Assembly: GCF_028561275.1 (NCBI RefSeq)
Contig: NZ_JAQQTF010000004.1
Coordinates: 744,001 to 808,000, forward strand
Origin: Aureisphaera galaxeae
GTDB lineage: Bacteria > Bacteroidota > Bacteroidia > Flavobacteriales > Flavobacteriaceae
Direction of reading: 5' to 3'
DNA: 64,000 bases
Shown here: positions 44,702-52,800 of the stretch, piece after piece
How the letters are laid out: every line of letters starts with the position of its first letter
Numbering within the stretch: the first letter of the stretch is position 1
Translations under genes and position numbers: made by a program
The notes under the pieces: generated by a model
Databases searched by the model: none
Seen by the model: only the letters and a program-made list of their open reading frames with translations
Told to the model about the DNA's origin: nothing

Positions 44702-45202
44702 TTAAGTTTTGGTCAACTCAAACAAGGCAACGGCAGTGGCTTGAGTTACATTCATGCTGCTGTTGGCGCCGAACATTTCAATATGGGCACAGTCATCTAA
44801 GGCATTCAGGACACTTTCAGATATCCCCAATCGTTCGCCACCGATAACGAGAGTTATTTTTTCTCCCTTTTCGAATTCAAGGGATTGAATGGGACGACTT
44901 TCTGAAGTAATTTCCAATCCAATAGCGCGATACCCTTGTTCTTTTAGCGTAGCGATATAAGTTGGAAGGTCTTCTTCAACACTATGGTTTACTGTAGAAA
45001 ATGTATTCCGAGCGGTTTTTCGAAGTCGCGGAGAAGTGAGATCGATTTCATGGTCGAACACTAATCTCTCGATGCCAAATGCATCGCAAATGCGGAACAA
45101 ACCGCCAATATTTGCAGGTCCTGTTACCTGATTGCAGATAACCACAATAGGATGCTGGGTAGGGGAAAAGGGTGTGGTAGTATGCGTATGTTGGGTATTC
45201 AC
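44702..45202 (-). CDS. TrmH/SpoU-family RNA methyltransferase
   Basis: The SPOUT-fold motifs are NIGGLFRICDAFG, VIGGERLGIS and MNVTQATAVALFELT, where SAM binds in the trefoil knot. The protein transfers a methyl to a ribose 2'-OH of tRNA or rRNA. A GTG at 45202 lies five bases after the DUF4159 stop codon; an upstream frame overlapping that gene is less likely. At 166 residues it is a short, single-domain member. Confidence 0.88.
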   Translation of the reverse strand: MNTQHTHTTTPFSPTQHPIVVICNQVTGPANIGGLFRICDAFGIERLVFDHEIDLTSPRLRKTARNTFSTVNHSVEEDLPTYIATLKEQGYRAIGLEITSESRPIQSLEFEKGEKITLVIGGERLGISESVLNALDDCAHIEMFGANSSMNVTQATAVALFELTKT

Positions 45203-45206
45203 GTTT

Positions 45207-45848
45207 CTAATGTTCGAAAACGTAAGCGATAATATTGGCTCCCATTTGAAGGGCCTTTTGTCGGACTTCTTCAGGATCGTTGTGAATTTCAGGGTTTTCC
45301 CAACCATCTCCTAAGTCGCTTTCAAACGTATACAAAAGCACTAAGCGTCCCTCATACGTAATTCCGAAAGCCTGGGGCCGCTGATTGTCATGCTCGTGAA
45401 TCTTAGGGAGTCCTTGAGGAAATTTGAAATGACTACTAAAAATGGGATGGTCTGCAGGGAGTTCCTTCAATTCCTCATTGGGAAACAGCTTTACCAATTC
45501 CTTTCTTAGATAGGAATCCATTCCGTAGTTGTCGTCTATATGAATAAATCCGCCGCTTAAGAGGTAATTCCGTAGATTCTCTGCTTCTTCATTGGTAAAG
45601 AACACATTACCATGCCCTGTCATGTGAACAAAGGGATAGTTAAACAGCTCCACGCTGTCTGGAGACACTGTCTCCGGCTTTTCGTTCATGGAAGTGTTAA
45701 TCTGTTCGTTGCAAAAACGAATGAGATTGGGAAGTGCTGTGGGATTACTATACCAGTCACCACCGCCGCCATATTTTAAAACAGCCACTTGTTGCCCATA
45801 GGAGCATAGGGAGATAAATACGAGTATTAAAAAGAAGTAATTGCGCAT
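45207..45848 (-). CDS. DUF4159-family exported protein
   Basis: Signal peptide MRNYFFLILVFISLCSYGQQ is followed by the DUF4159 domain: LKYGGGGDWYSNPTALPNL, FVHMTGHGNVFFTNEEAENL and SGGFIHIDDNYGMD. The fold resembles a class I glutamine-amidotransferase-like domain, but no catalytic role is known. It is upstream of and nearly joined to the SpoU gene. Confidence 0.92.
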   Translation of the reverse strand: MRNYFFLILVFISLCSYGQQVAVLKYGGGGDWYSNPTALPNLIRFCNEQINTSMNEKPETVSPDSVELFNYPFVHMTGHGNVFFTNEEAENLRNYLLSGGFIHIDDNYGMDSYLRKELVKLFPNEELKELPADHPIFSSHFKFPQGLPKIHEHDNQRPQAFGITYEGRLVLLYTFESDLGDGWENPEIHNDPEEVRQKALQMGANIIAYVFEH

Positions 45849-45895
45849 AAGCGCATCAAAAATACAAACTTCGTGGAGTCGGGAAAATAGATTAA

Positions 45896-46069
45896 CTAGA
45901 TTTTATCAAACATTTCCGCATGCATCTCATGCGTAAAACGTTGCCAATCCTTGGTAATAACAGAAACCTGTTTCCTTTGAATTTTGGAAAGTACGCGCAG
46001 ATGGTTGGTAGGTTGTTCAGAAGAAAGATACCGTACGGCTCCCTTCTTACTTATTTGGTTGGCATTCAT
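45896..46069 (-). CDS. Putative 57-residue protein
   Basis: An ATG at 46069 opens MNANQISKKGAVRYLSSEQP and runs to a TAG at 45896, with a basic, polar composition (QRKQVSVITKDWQRFTHEMH). It fills the gap between DUF4159 and rsmE, and its codons look like those of the neighbours. I know no homologue. It could be a real small protein or a chance frame. Confidence 0.4.
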   Translation of the reverse strand: MNANQISKKGAVRYLSSEQPTNHLRVLSKIQRKQVSVITKDWQRFTHEMHAEMFDKI

Positions 46070-46170
46070 AGGCTCGTTATATAGGGGTCTATATTTTCTA
46101 GTGACTTGGGGACCCCAATATACAAATTATCGACTAAATACCAAATTTACCGTTAAATGAGCTGTTAAAG

Positions 46171-46884
46171 TTAATTTTGATGTAAAAAGGAAATTCCGTG
46201 ACAGGCAGCAATGGCGGCGGTTTCGGTTCGTAACCTACTGTTTCCCAGCGTAATTACTTCGAATCCATATTGCTTGGCTAATTCATATTCCTTGTAGGAA
46301 AAATCTCCTTCTGGCCCAATTAGGATGACAACACTTTCATTTTTAGCTACTTGTTGTTTTAAAGTGCTTTTTTCTACCGCTCCGCAAAAAGCCATAAGGT
46401 TCTTGCTTTGTGATCCCTTTTGGCTTTCGATAAATTCATTAAAGGCAACCGCATCCTCCAAGATGGGTTTGTGGGCCTTTAAAGATTGCTTCATGGCACT
46501 TTCTATGATGCGTTCAAAACGATCTTTTTTTATGACACGACGCTCGCTATGTTCACAAATAATTGGGGTAATACGATGTATTCCAATTTCTGTAGCCTTT
46601 TCCAAGAACCATTCGAAACGATCATTGTTCTTGGTGGGTGCTACTGCCATGTGCAATTGATAGGGAAGTGGTCCTATGGTACGAGAATCCTTAACGATGG
46701 CCAAACACTGTTTAGGCATTAGACTTACAATTTCCACAGAAAAGAAATTGCCTTTTCCATTGGTCACATCGAGTAAGTCTCCTTCCTTTTTGCGCAGGAC
46801 TTTTGCGATATGCCTACTTTCTTCCTTATCGAAGACAATTTCCGTCGTGCTGGTATCAATATTTGGATGGTAGAACAGGTTCAA
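46171..46884 (-). CDS. rsmE: 16S rRNA (uracil(1498)-N(3))-methyltransferase
   Basis: This SPOUT enzyme methylates U1498 of 16S rRNA. The N-terminal PUA-like part is followed by MAVAPTKNNDRFEWFLEKATEIG, the SAM-site VILIGPEGDFSYKEYELA and LGNSRLRTETAAI. The 237 residues are typical. It starts with TTG at 46884, five bases after the tsaD stop codon, so it is probably coupled to tsaD. Confidence 0.95.
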   Translation of the reverse strand: MNLFYHPNIDTSTTEIVFDKEESRHIAKVLRKKEGDLLDVTNGKGNFFSVEIVSLMPKQCLAIVKDSRTIGPLPYQLHMAVAPTKNNDRFEWFLEKATEIGIHRITPIICEHSERRVIKKDRFERIIESAMKQSLKAHKPILEDAVAFNEFIESQKGSQSKNLMAFCGAVEKSTLKQQVAKNESVVILIGPEGDFSYKEYELAKQYGFEVITLGNSRLRTETAAIAACHGISFLHQN

Positions 46885-46888
46885 GCTT

Positions 46889-47908
46889 CTATATTTTCAT
46901 GCGCGCAGTGGCAACGACGTTATTTTTAGCAAATAGTTGCTGTTTGTACTTCAGTTCACCCACCATTGCAATCATCGCGGCATTATCGGTACAATACTCG
47001 AATTTTGGAATATAAGTGGTCCAGCCTAGATCATTTTCAGCATCGCGAAGTGCCTTTCGTATACCGCTATTGGCCGAAACACCTCCTCCAATGGCAATTT
47101 CCTTAATACCTGTTTCGGCTACCGCATTCTTCAATTTATCCATAAGATAGTCCACAATGGTATATTGAATACTGGCACAAATATCTGCCATATTTTTTTT
47201 TACGAAATCTGGATCGTTTTGGGTTTCCCTTTCTACAAAATACAGTACAGCCGTTTTCAATCCACTAAAACTGAAATCCAAGGGGCTTACCTTAGGCTTG
47301 GTAAACGGATAGGCCTTCGGGTTTCCTTCTTGGGCATATTTATCGATAAGGGGGCCACCGGGATAGGGAAGTCCCAAAATCTTTGCCGATTTATCGAAGG
47401 CTTCTCCCACGGCATCATCCAGGGTTTCTCCAATAACTTCCATTTCAAAATAATCGGTCACCTTCACAATTTGCGTGTGCCCACCACTTATGGTCAAGGC
47501 CAAAAACGGAAAGCTAGGAGCGCGTTGTTCATCGGCTTTAATGAAGTGTGCCAATATATGCGCCTGCATATGGTTCACGTCGATTAGGGGAATATCCAAT
47601 CCCATCGCCAAGGACTTGGCAAAGGAGGTTCCTACTAGGAGTGATCCCATAAGTCCAGGACCTCTGGTAAAAGCGATGGCTTTTAAGTCTTTTTTGTCGA
47701 TATTTGCCTTGTGCAAAGCTTGATGCACCACTGGGACGATATTCTGTTGGTGCGCACGTGACGCAAGTTCTGGCACAACCCCACCATACTCCTTGTGTAT
47801 TTGCTGGGTCGCTACAACATTGGATACAACCTCACCGTTGTTAATAACAGCAGCAGCGGTATCGTCGCAGGAGGATTCAATACCCAATATATAGCAATCT
47901 TGCATCAT
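46889..47908 (-). CDS. tsaD: tRNA N6-threonylcarbamoyladenosine transferase
   Basis: It makes t6A37 in ANN-decoding tRNAs with TsaB, TsaC and TsaE. The Kae1/Gcp features are ILGIESSCDDTAAAV, the metal-binding His pair in DVNHMQAHIL, TISGGHTQIV, GGPLIDKYA and AIGGGVSANSG. The 339 residues are standard. Divergent from tamB, and upstream of rsmE on the same strand. Confidence 0.97.
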   Translation of the reverse strand: MMQDCYILGIESSCDDTAAAVINNGEVVSNVVATQQIHKEYGGVVPELASRAHQQNIVPVVHQALHKANIDKKDLKAIAFTRGPGLMGSLLVGTSFAKSLAMGLDIPLIDVNHMQAHILAHFIKADEQRAPSFPFLALTISGGHTQIVKVTDYFEMEVIGETLDDAVGEAFDKSAKILGLPYPGGPLIDKYAQEGNPKAYPFTKPKVSPLDFSFSGLKTAVLYFVERETQNDPDFVKKNMADICASIQYTIVDYLMDKLKNAVAETGIKEIAIGGGVSANSGIRKALRDAENDLGWTTYIPKFEYCTDNAAMIAMVGELKYKQQLFAKNNVVATARMKI

Positions 47909-47934
47909 GAAATTTTAGGCACGTTTATTGGTGA

Positions 47935-47963
47935 CAAAATTAAAACTTTAAAAGCGTATCAAA
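47935..47963 (-). promoter_or_regulatory. Candidate promoter of tsaD
   Basis: On the minus strand TTTG (47963-47960) and TAATTTTG (47942-47935) are 17 bases apart, slightly short of the usual 19, and end 26 bases before the start codon. Confidence 0.5.
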
Positions 47964-48005
47964 AAACTTCGAAAAATAATTGTCCGGACCATAGTAATAC
48001 TGCTA

Positions 48006-51000
48006 TTGCTTGTATTGGTTTTGGTTATATTTTTCTCGATTCCCGCCGTACAAACGGTAGTAGCCCGTAAGGTAACCGATCGGTTGAACGAAACCTACGG
48101 CACCGATATTCAAATTGAGCGTCTTGGACTCAATTGGAAGGGTGAGGTAGATTTACGGGGAGTTTTTATTCGCGATCACCATCAGGATACCTTAATTTAT
48201 TCCAAAGAAATACAGACTAGCATTCTAAGTGTAAAACGTTTAACGGAAGGTGACCTCGATTTTGGCTTTGTAGATCTTTCGGGAGCTAAATTGTACATTA
48301 CCACGTATGAAGGGGAAGAGGATGATAATCTATACATCTTTACCGAAAAGTTTGAAACCGGTGAGCCTCCTAGTGGAGAGCCCTTTTTGTTGAATTCGGA
48401 TGAAGTAAATCTTGAGGATACCGTAGTTCGTATTCGTGACGAGAACCTTCAAGCACCCGAAGCCATTAATTTCTCGAATATTTATTTGTCCGCCGATGAT
48501 TTTTCCATCGTAGGTCCGGACATCACGGCAAAAGTACATTCCTTGACCCTAGATGCGGCTCGTGGTTTTTCGGTTCAGAAATTGGAAGCAGACTTCGCCT
48601 ATACATTGTCTGCCATCACGTTCAAGGATTTACGGCTAGAAACCTATGATTCCTTCATAAATGGGGATTTGGTGTTGAATTACGATGAAGAGAAGGGCAT
48701 GGCAGATTTTAATAACTCTGTAGTAATCGATGCCGATTTTGTCGATTCCAATATTTCTACCAACGATCTCAATGCTTTCTACAATGAGTTTGGGCGCGAT
48801 ATCAACATTAGTTTAGAAGGCGCGATCGACGGAACACTCAACGACTTTTTGTTTTCCAACGGATCCTTAAGCTTTGGCAACACTCGATTGCTGGGAGATT
48901 ATTCCTTTAAACATCTTCTGGATGATGATGAGACTTATATTATTAGCGGAAAGGATCATGTCATTACCACCAATTATTTCGACCTAAGACGACTTATGCC
49001 TTCCGTACTTGGGGAACAGCTGCCTCAGGAATTGAAGTATTTTGGAAGTTTTTCGGTCATTGGAGATACTCAATTGGACGACGATTTCTTAATCACCAAC
49101 AGTAATATCCTGAGTGATTTAGGGGATGCCAAGTTGGATATGGAAATGGGGAATATCCATGATTTCTCCAACGCCTTTTATAATGGAGATGTCATTTTCA
49201 GTGATTTCAATTTAGGGAAACTTACCAATTCCATTTCCTTCGGAAAGGTGAACGCCAATGTGAATATCGATGGACGAGGATTTACTGCAAAGACAGTGAA
49301 TACAAAGATAACGGGGAATATAGCCAGTTTCGATTTCGAAAACTATGTATACAAGGACATTGCGGTCTCAGGAAACTTGAAAGATCCCATATTCAATGGA
49401 AAACTATCCATAGATGATCCCAATGTAAAATTGAACTTCAACGGTTTGGTAGACATTTCCAAAGAGTTCAATCAGTACGACTTTGAAGCAGATATTGAAT
49501 ATGCCGAGCTTAACAAGCTGAATTTGTTTAAAAGGGATAGTATTTCGGTTTTTGCTGGTCGTATTGTAATGGATATGCAAGGAACCACGGTGAATGACGC
49601 TGTGGGGAATATTGAATTCCTTCAAACCTTCTATCAAACGGAAAAGGATGATTTCTACTTCGACGATTTCTTAATTACTTCCTCTTTCGAAAAGGACATC
49701 CGAACCATAGAGATTCGATCTCCCGATATTGTAAATGGTAAGATTAGCGGTAAGTTCTTGGTTGAAGATATCCCCAACCTTTTCCATAATTCGGTAGGGA
49801 GTATTTATGCCAATTATATTCCCAATGAAGTGACTACGGGACAGTTTATCGATTATGAATTTAGGGTGTACAACAAGATCGTAGATGTGTTTGTTCCTCA
49901 ATTGCAATTGGGGGAGAACACCCGTGTGAAAGGTTCGGTATATTCGGACGAATCTAAGTTTAAATTAGATTTCCGATCCCCAGAAATGCTGGTGTACGAT
50001 AACTACCTAGGAAAGGTGAACGTTCAATTGGACAACGATAATCCGCTGTATAACGCATTCATTTCGGTAGATTCGCTCTACACCGGTGCCTACAATCTAA
50101 CGGATATTAATCTCATTAATAAGACCCTAAACGATACACTGTACATTCAATCGAATTTTAAAGGAGGAAAGCGGAAAGCGGATCTCTTCGATCTGGCCTT
50201 GTATCATACCATTAATCCAAACGGGAAGTCGGTTGTTGGAATTAAGAAGTCGAAAATCACTTACAAGGATAATGATTGGTATCTAAATAGGAATAATGAC
50301 TCCAGGAACAAGATCACTTTCGATAATAACTTTAAGGACATCAATCTAGATTCCCTTACGCTGAGACATAAGAATGAGCTCATTCAAATGGCTGGTTTTG
50401 TGCAGGATACCAGTCTTATCGATATGAAGCTTCAGTTTAGGGATGTAGATATAGGCAAGTTACTGCCCGAAATAGACAGTTTGGATCTCGCAGGGAACAT
50501 TAACGGTAAGATGAATTTTCTGAAACGCGGCAAGGCCTTTTATCCCAATTCGGAAGTTGTGGTAGACAATGTGACGGTAAATGAGGTAAACTACGGTGAT
50601 TTGTACGTTGATATTAAAGGAAACTCAGATCTTACCAAATATACCTTTGCTTCCAATCTTCAAAATGACAATGTAGATTCCTTCAAGGCCCATGGTCTCT
50701 TAAGTGTTGAGGGTAAAGATCCCACAGTAGATCTGAACGTGGACTTTACCAATTTTAATTTGGCTGCTTTCAGTCCTTTCGGAGGCGATGTAATTAGCAA
50801 TATACGGGGTAATGTAACTGGGAAGGCCCAGGTAACAGGACTTGCTAGAGAACCAGAGATTAATGGAAACTTAGCATTGAATAATGCTGGGCTTACCATT
50901 CCGTATTTGAATGTAGATGTGGATTTGGACGACAATACCTTGGTGCAGGTAGAAAAAGAACTTTTCCTTTTGCCGAAAACAGGAATTACAGATACCAAGT

Positions 51001-52397
51001 ACAATACCTATGCCACCTTGGAAGGATTCTTCGCCCATAACAATTTTGACAATTGGGGAATGAGTTTGGAAATGGATACGGGACGTTTTCTAGTATTAGA
51101 TACGCCTCCAGACGACGAAGCCCTGTATTATGGTACGGCATTTATTAGTGGAGAATCCAAGATACAGGGCCCTATGGACGAGTTGGTCATCGATGTGGTA
51201 GCGACCACCGAAGAGGGAACTAAATTTAAAATCCCGATTAGTGATGCAGCCAGTATAAGTGATGATTCCTTCATTCGTTTTATTTCTCCTGAAGAGAAAC
51301 AAGCCCTTATTAGCGGAGAGGTAATCATTCCAGAGGAAGTAAAAGGACTTTCCCTCAACTTTGAATTGGATATCAATGAAAATGCGGAGATCGAAGTACT
51401 GGTAGATCAGCAGAACAATTCCAATTTAAATGGAAAAGGATTTGGAAATATGCTGCTGGAAATCAATACCAATGGTAAATTCAATATGTGGGGTGACTTC
51501 CTTGTGACCCAAGGAACCTACGATTTTAGGTATGGTGGCATTGTAGATAAAACAATCGATCTAGTACCTGGGGGAAGCATTACCTGGGATGGGAACCCAA
51601 CCAGAGCGCGATTGGATCTTACCGCACGATATGAAACTGAGGCCAATCCTGCGGTACTGTTAGATAACCCTTCTTTCAATAGAAAAATACCGGTTGAAGT
51701 ATTGGTAAGCCTTTCTGATGAAATCTTGCAACCTGAATTGGATTTCCAGATCAATTTCCCTCGAGTGAGTTCTACGGTAAAAAGTGAGTTGGAGTATAAG
51801 TTGCAGGATAAGGAGCAACGACAAACACAGGCCTTGTTTTTAGTGTCTACAGGAGCGTTCCAAGGAGATTTGAACATTGGAGGGCAAAATGCCTTTAGTA
51901 GCACCCTAACGGAACGTGTAAATAAATTGGTGAAGGATATTTTTGCCGATAGTGATAAGAAATTCATTGTCTTACCTTCTATTAGTACCAATCCCAATAG
52001 TGTGAGTCAGCAAACTGAATATCAGGTAGGGGTGGACTTCTCTACCAATATTTCGGAGCGCATCCTAATCAATGGTAAGGTAGGGGTTCCTGTAGGTGGA
52101 GCCAATGAATCTACCGTTGCCGGAGATATCGAGGTGCAATGGCTGGTAAATGATGACGGAAGCCTACGTATTAATTTCTTCAACAGACAGGCGGATCTTC
52201 AATTTATTGGGGAAGACCAAATCTTTGAACAAGGAGCTGGAGTGTCCTATTCGGTAGACTTCGATACCTTTAAAGAGTTGATGCAAAAACTCTTCAATAA
52301 AGAAATGACCAAGGAGAAGAAGGAGGAATTGGAAGTTGAATCCGATGATAATTATCCAGTGAACTTCATCGCTCCCGATTCCAAAGAAGAAAACTAG
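48006..52397 (+). CDS. TamB-like translocation and assembly module protein
   Basis: The large protein has a single N-terminal membrane segment, a long beta-helical body of AsmA/TamB type and a C-terminal DUF490 domain (about 1080-1440, with GFGNMLLEINTNGKFNMWGD). It is expected to span the periplasm and help insert outer-membrane proteins or move lipids. The TTG at 48006 lies inside the hydrophobic segment, while upstream in-frame codons encode the basic KRIKKLRKIIVR expected before it. The true start is probably a rare codon (ATC 47958, ATA 47976, ATT 47979 or CTG 48000), but I cannot decide. Divergent from tsaD. Confidence 0.92.
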   Translation: MLVLVLVIFFSIPAVQTVVARKVTDRLNETYGTDIQIERLGLNWKGEVDLRGVFIRDHHQDTLIYSKEIQTSILSVKRLTEGDLDFGFVDLSGAKLYITTYEGEEDDNLYIFTEKFETGEPPSGEPFLLNSDEVNLEDTVVRIRDENLQAPEAINFSNIYLSADDFSIVGPDITAKVHSLTLDAARGFSVQKLEADFAYTLSAITFKDLRLETYDSFINGDLVLNYDEEKGMADFNNSVVIDADFVDSNISTNDLNAFYNEFGRDINISLEGAIDGTLNDFLFSNGSLSFGNTRLLGDYSFKHLLDDDETYIISGKDHVITTNYFDLRRLMPSVLGEQLPQELKYFGSFSVIGDTQLDDDFLITNSNILSDLGDAKLDMEMGNIHDFSNAFYNGDVIFSDFNLGKLTNSISFGKVNANVNIDGRGFTAKTVNTKITGNIASFDFENYVYKDIAVSGNLKDPIFNGKLSIDDPNVKLNFNGLVDISKEFNQYDFEADIEYAELNKLNLFKRDSISVFAGRIVMDMQGTTVNDAVGNIEFLQTFYQTEKDDFYFDDFLITSSFEKDIRTIEIRSPDIVNGKISGKFLVEDIPNLFHNSVGSIYANYIPNEVTTGQFIDYEFRVYNKIVDVFVPQLQLGENTRVKGSVYSDESKFKLDFRSPEMLVYDNYLGKVNVQLDNDNPLYNAFISVDSLYTGAYNLTDINLINKTLNDTLYIQSNFKGGKRKADLFDLALYHTINPNGKSVVGIKKSKITYKDNDWYLNRNNDSRNKITFDNNFKDINLDSLTLRHKNELIQMAGFVQDTSLIDMKLQFRDVDIGKLLPEIDSLDLAGNINGKMNFLKRGKAFYPNSEVVVDNVTVNEVNYGDLYVDIKGNSDLTKYTFASNLQNDNVDSFKAHGLLSVEGKDPTVDLNVDFTNFNLAAFSPFGGDVISNIRGNVTGKAQVTGLAREPEINGNLALNNAGLTIPYLNVDVDLDDNTLVQVEKELFLLPKTGITDTKYNTYATLEGFFAHNNFDNWGMSLEMDTGRFLVLDTPPDDEALYYGTAFISGESKIQGPMDELVIDVVATTEEGTKFKIPISDAASISDDSFIRFISPEEKQALISGEVIIPEEVKGLSLNFELDINENAEIEVLVDQQNNSNLNGKGFGNMLLEINTNGKFNMWGDFLVTQGTYDFRYGGIVDKTIDLVPGGSITWDGNPTRARLDLTARYETEANPAVLLDNPSFNRKIPVEVLVSLSDEILQPELDFQINFPRVSSTVKSELEYKLQDKEQRQTQALFLVSTGAFQGDLNIGGQNAFSSTLTERVNKLVKDIFADSDKKFIVLPSISTNPNSVSQQTEYQVGVDFSTNISERILINGKVGVPVGGANESTVAGDIEVQWLVNDDGSLRINFFNRQADLQFIGEDQIFEQGAGVSYSVDFDTFKELMQKLFNKEMTKEKKEELEVESDDNYPVNFIAPDSKEEN

Positions 52398-52403
52398 TCG
52401 TTT

Positions 52404-52784
52404 TTACAGGGAAGCGATCATGGATATTTCCACATTCACGTATTTGGGCAAATTAGCCACTTCAACGGTTTCCCTTGCTGGTGCGGTTGCCTCGTCAAAA
52501 TAAGTAGCGTAGACCTCATTTATTTGAGCAAAATTCCCCATATCACTAATAAAGATGGACGTTTTAATCACATTGCTGAAATCCATTCCAGCAGCAGTTA
52601 ATACCGCTTTCATGTTTTCCATGACCTGCTTGGTTTCGGTTTTTATATCGTCCATAACCAATTCGCCTGTGGCAGGATCTATGGCTACCTGTCCCGAAGT
52701 ATAAAGCATGTTACCCAATTGTACAGCTTGGCTGTAGGGGCCAATAGGAGCAGGGGCGTTAGGAGTGTTGATTATTTTTTTCAT
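52404..52784 (-). CDS. ridA: RidA-family 2-iminobutanoate/imine deaminase
   Basis: It hydrolyses reactive enamine/imine intermediates released by PLP enzymes. The 126-residue fold shows APIGPYSQAVQLGNMLYTSGQ, the substrate-binding Arg in TAPARETVEV, and the end NVEISMIASL. It lies 16 bases after the LptD-like gene on the same strand and is likely cotranscribed, a pairing I recall from other flavobacteria. Confidence 0.95.
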   Translation of the reverse strand: MKKIINTPNAPAPIGPYSQAVQLGNMLYTSGQVAIDPATGELVMDDIKTETKQVMENMKAVLTAAGMDFSNVIKTSIFISDMGNFAQINEVYATYFDEATAPARETVEVANLPKYVNVEISMIASL

Positions 52785-52800
52785 CTGGTGTTTTTTTGAA

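Noticed and set aside
46084-46116. Terminator at the GGGGTC/GACCCC hairpin
   Set aside because: The stem is short, the loop is long and no T-run follows on either strand.
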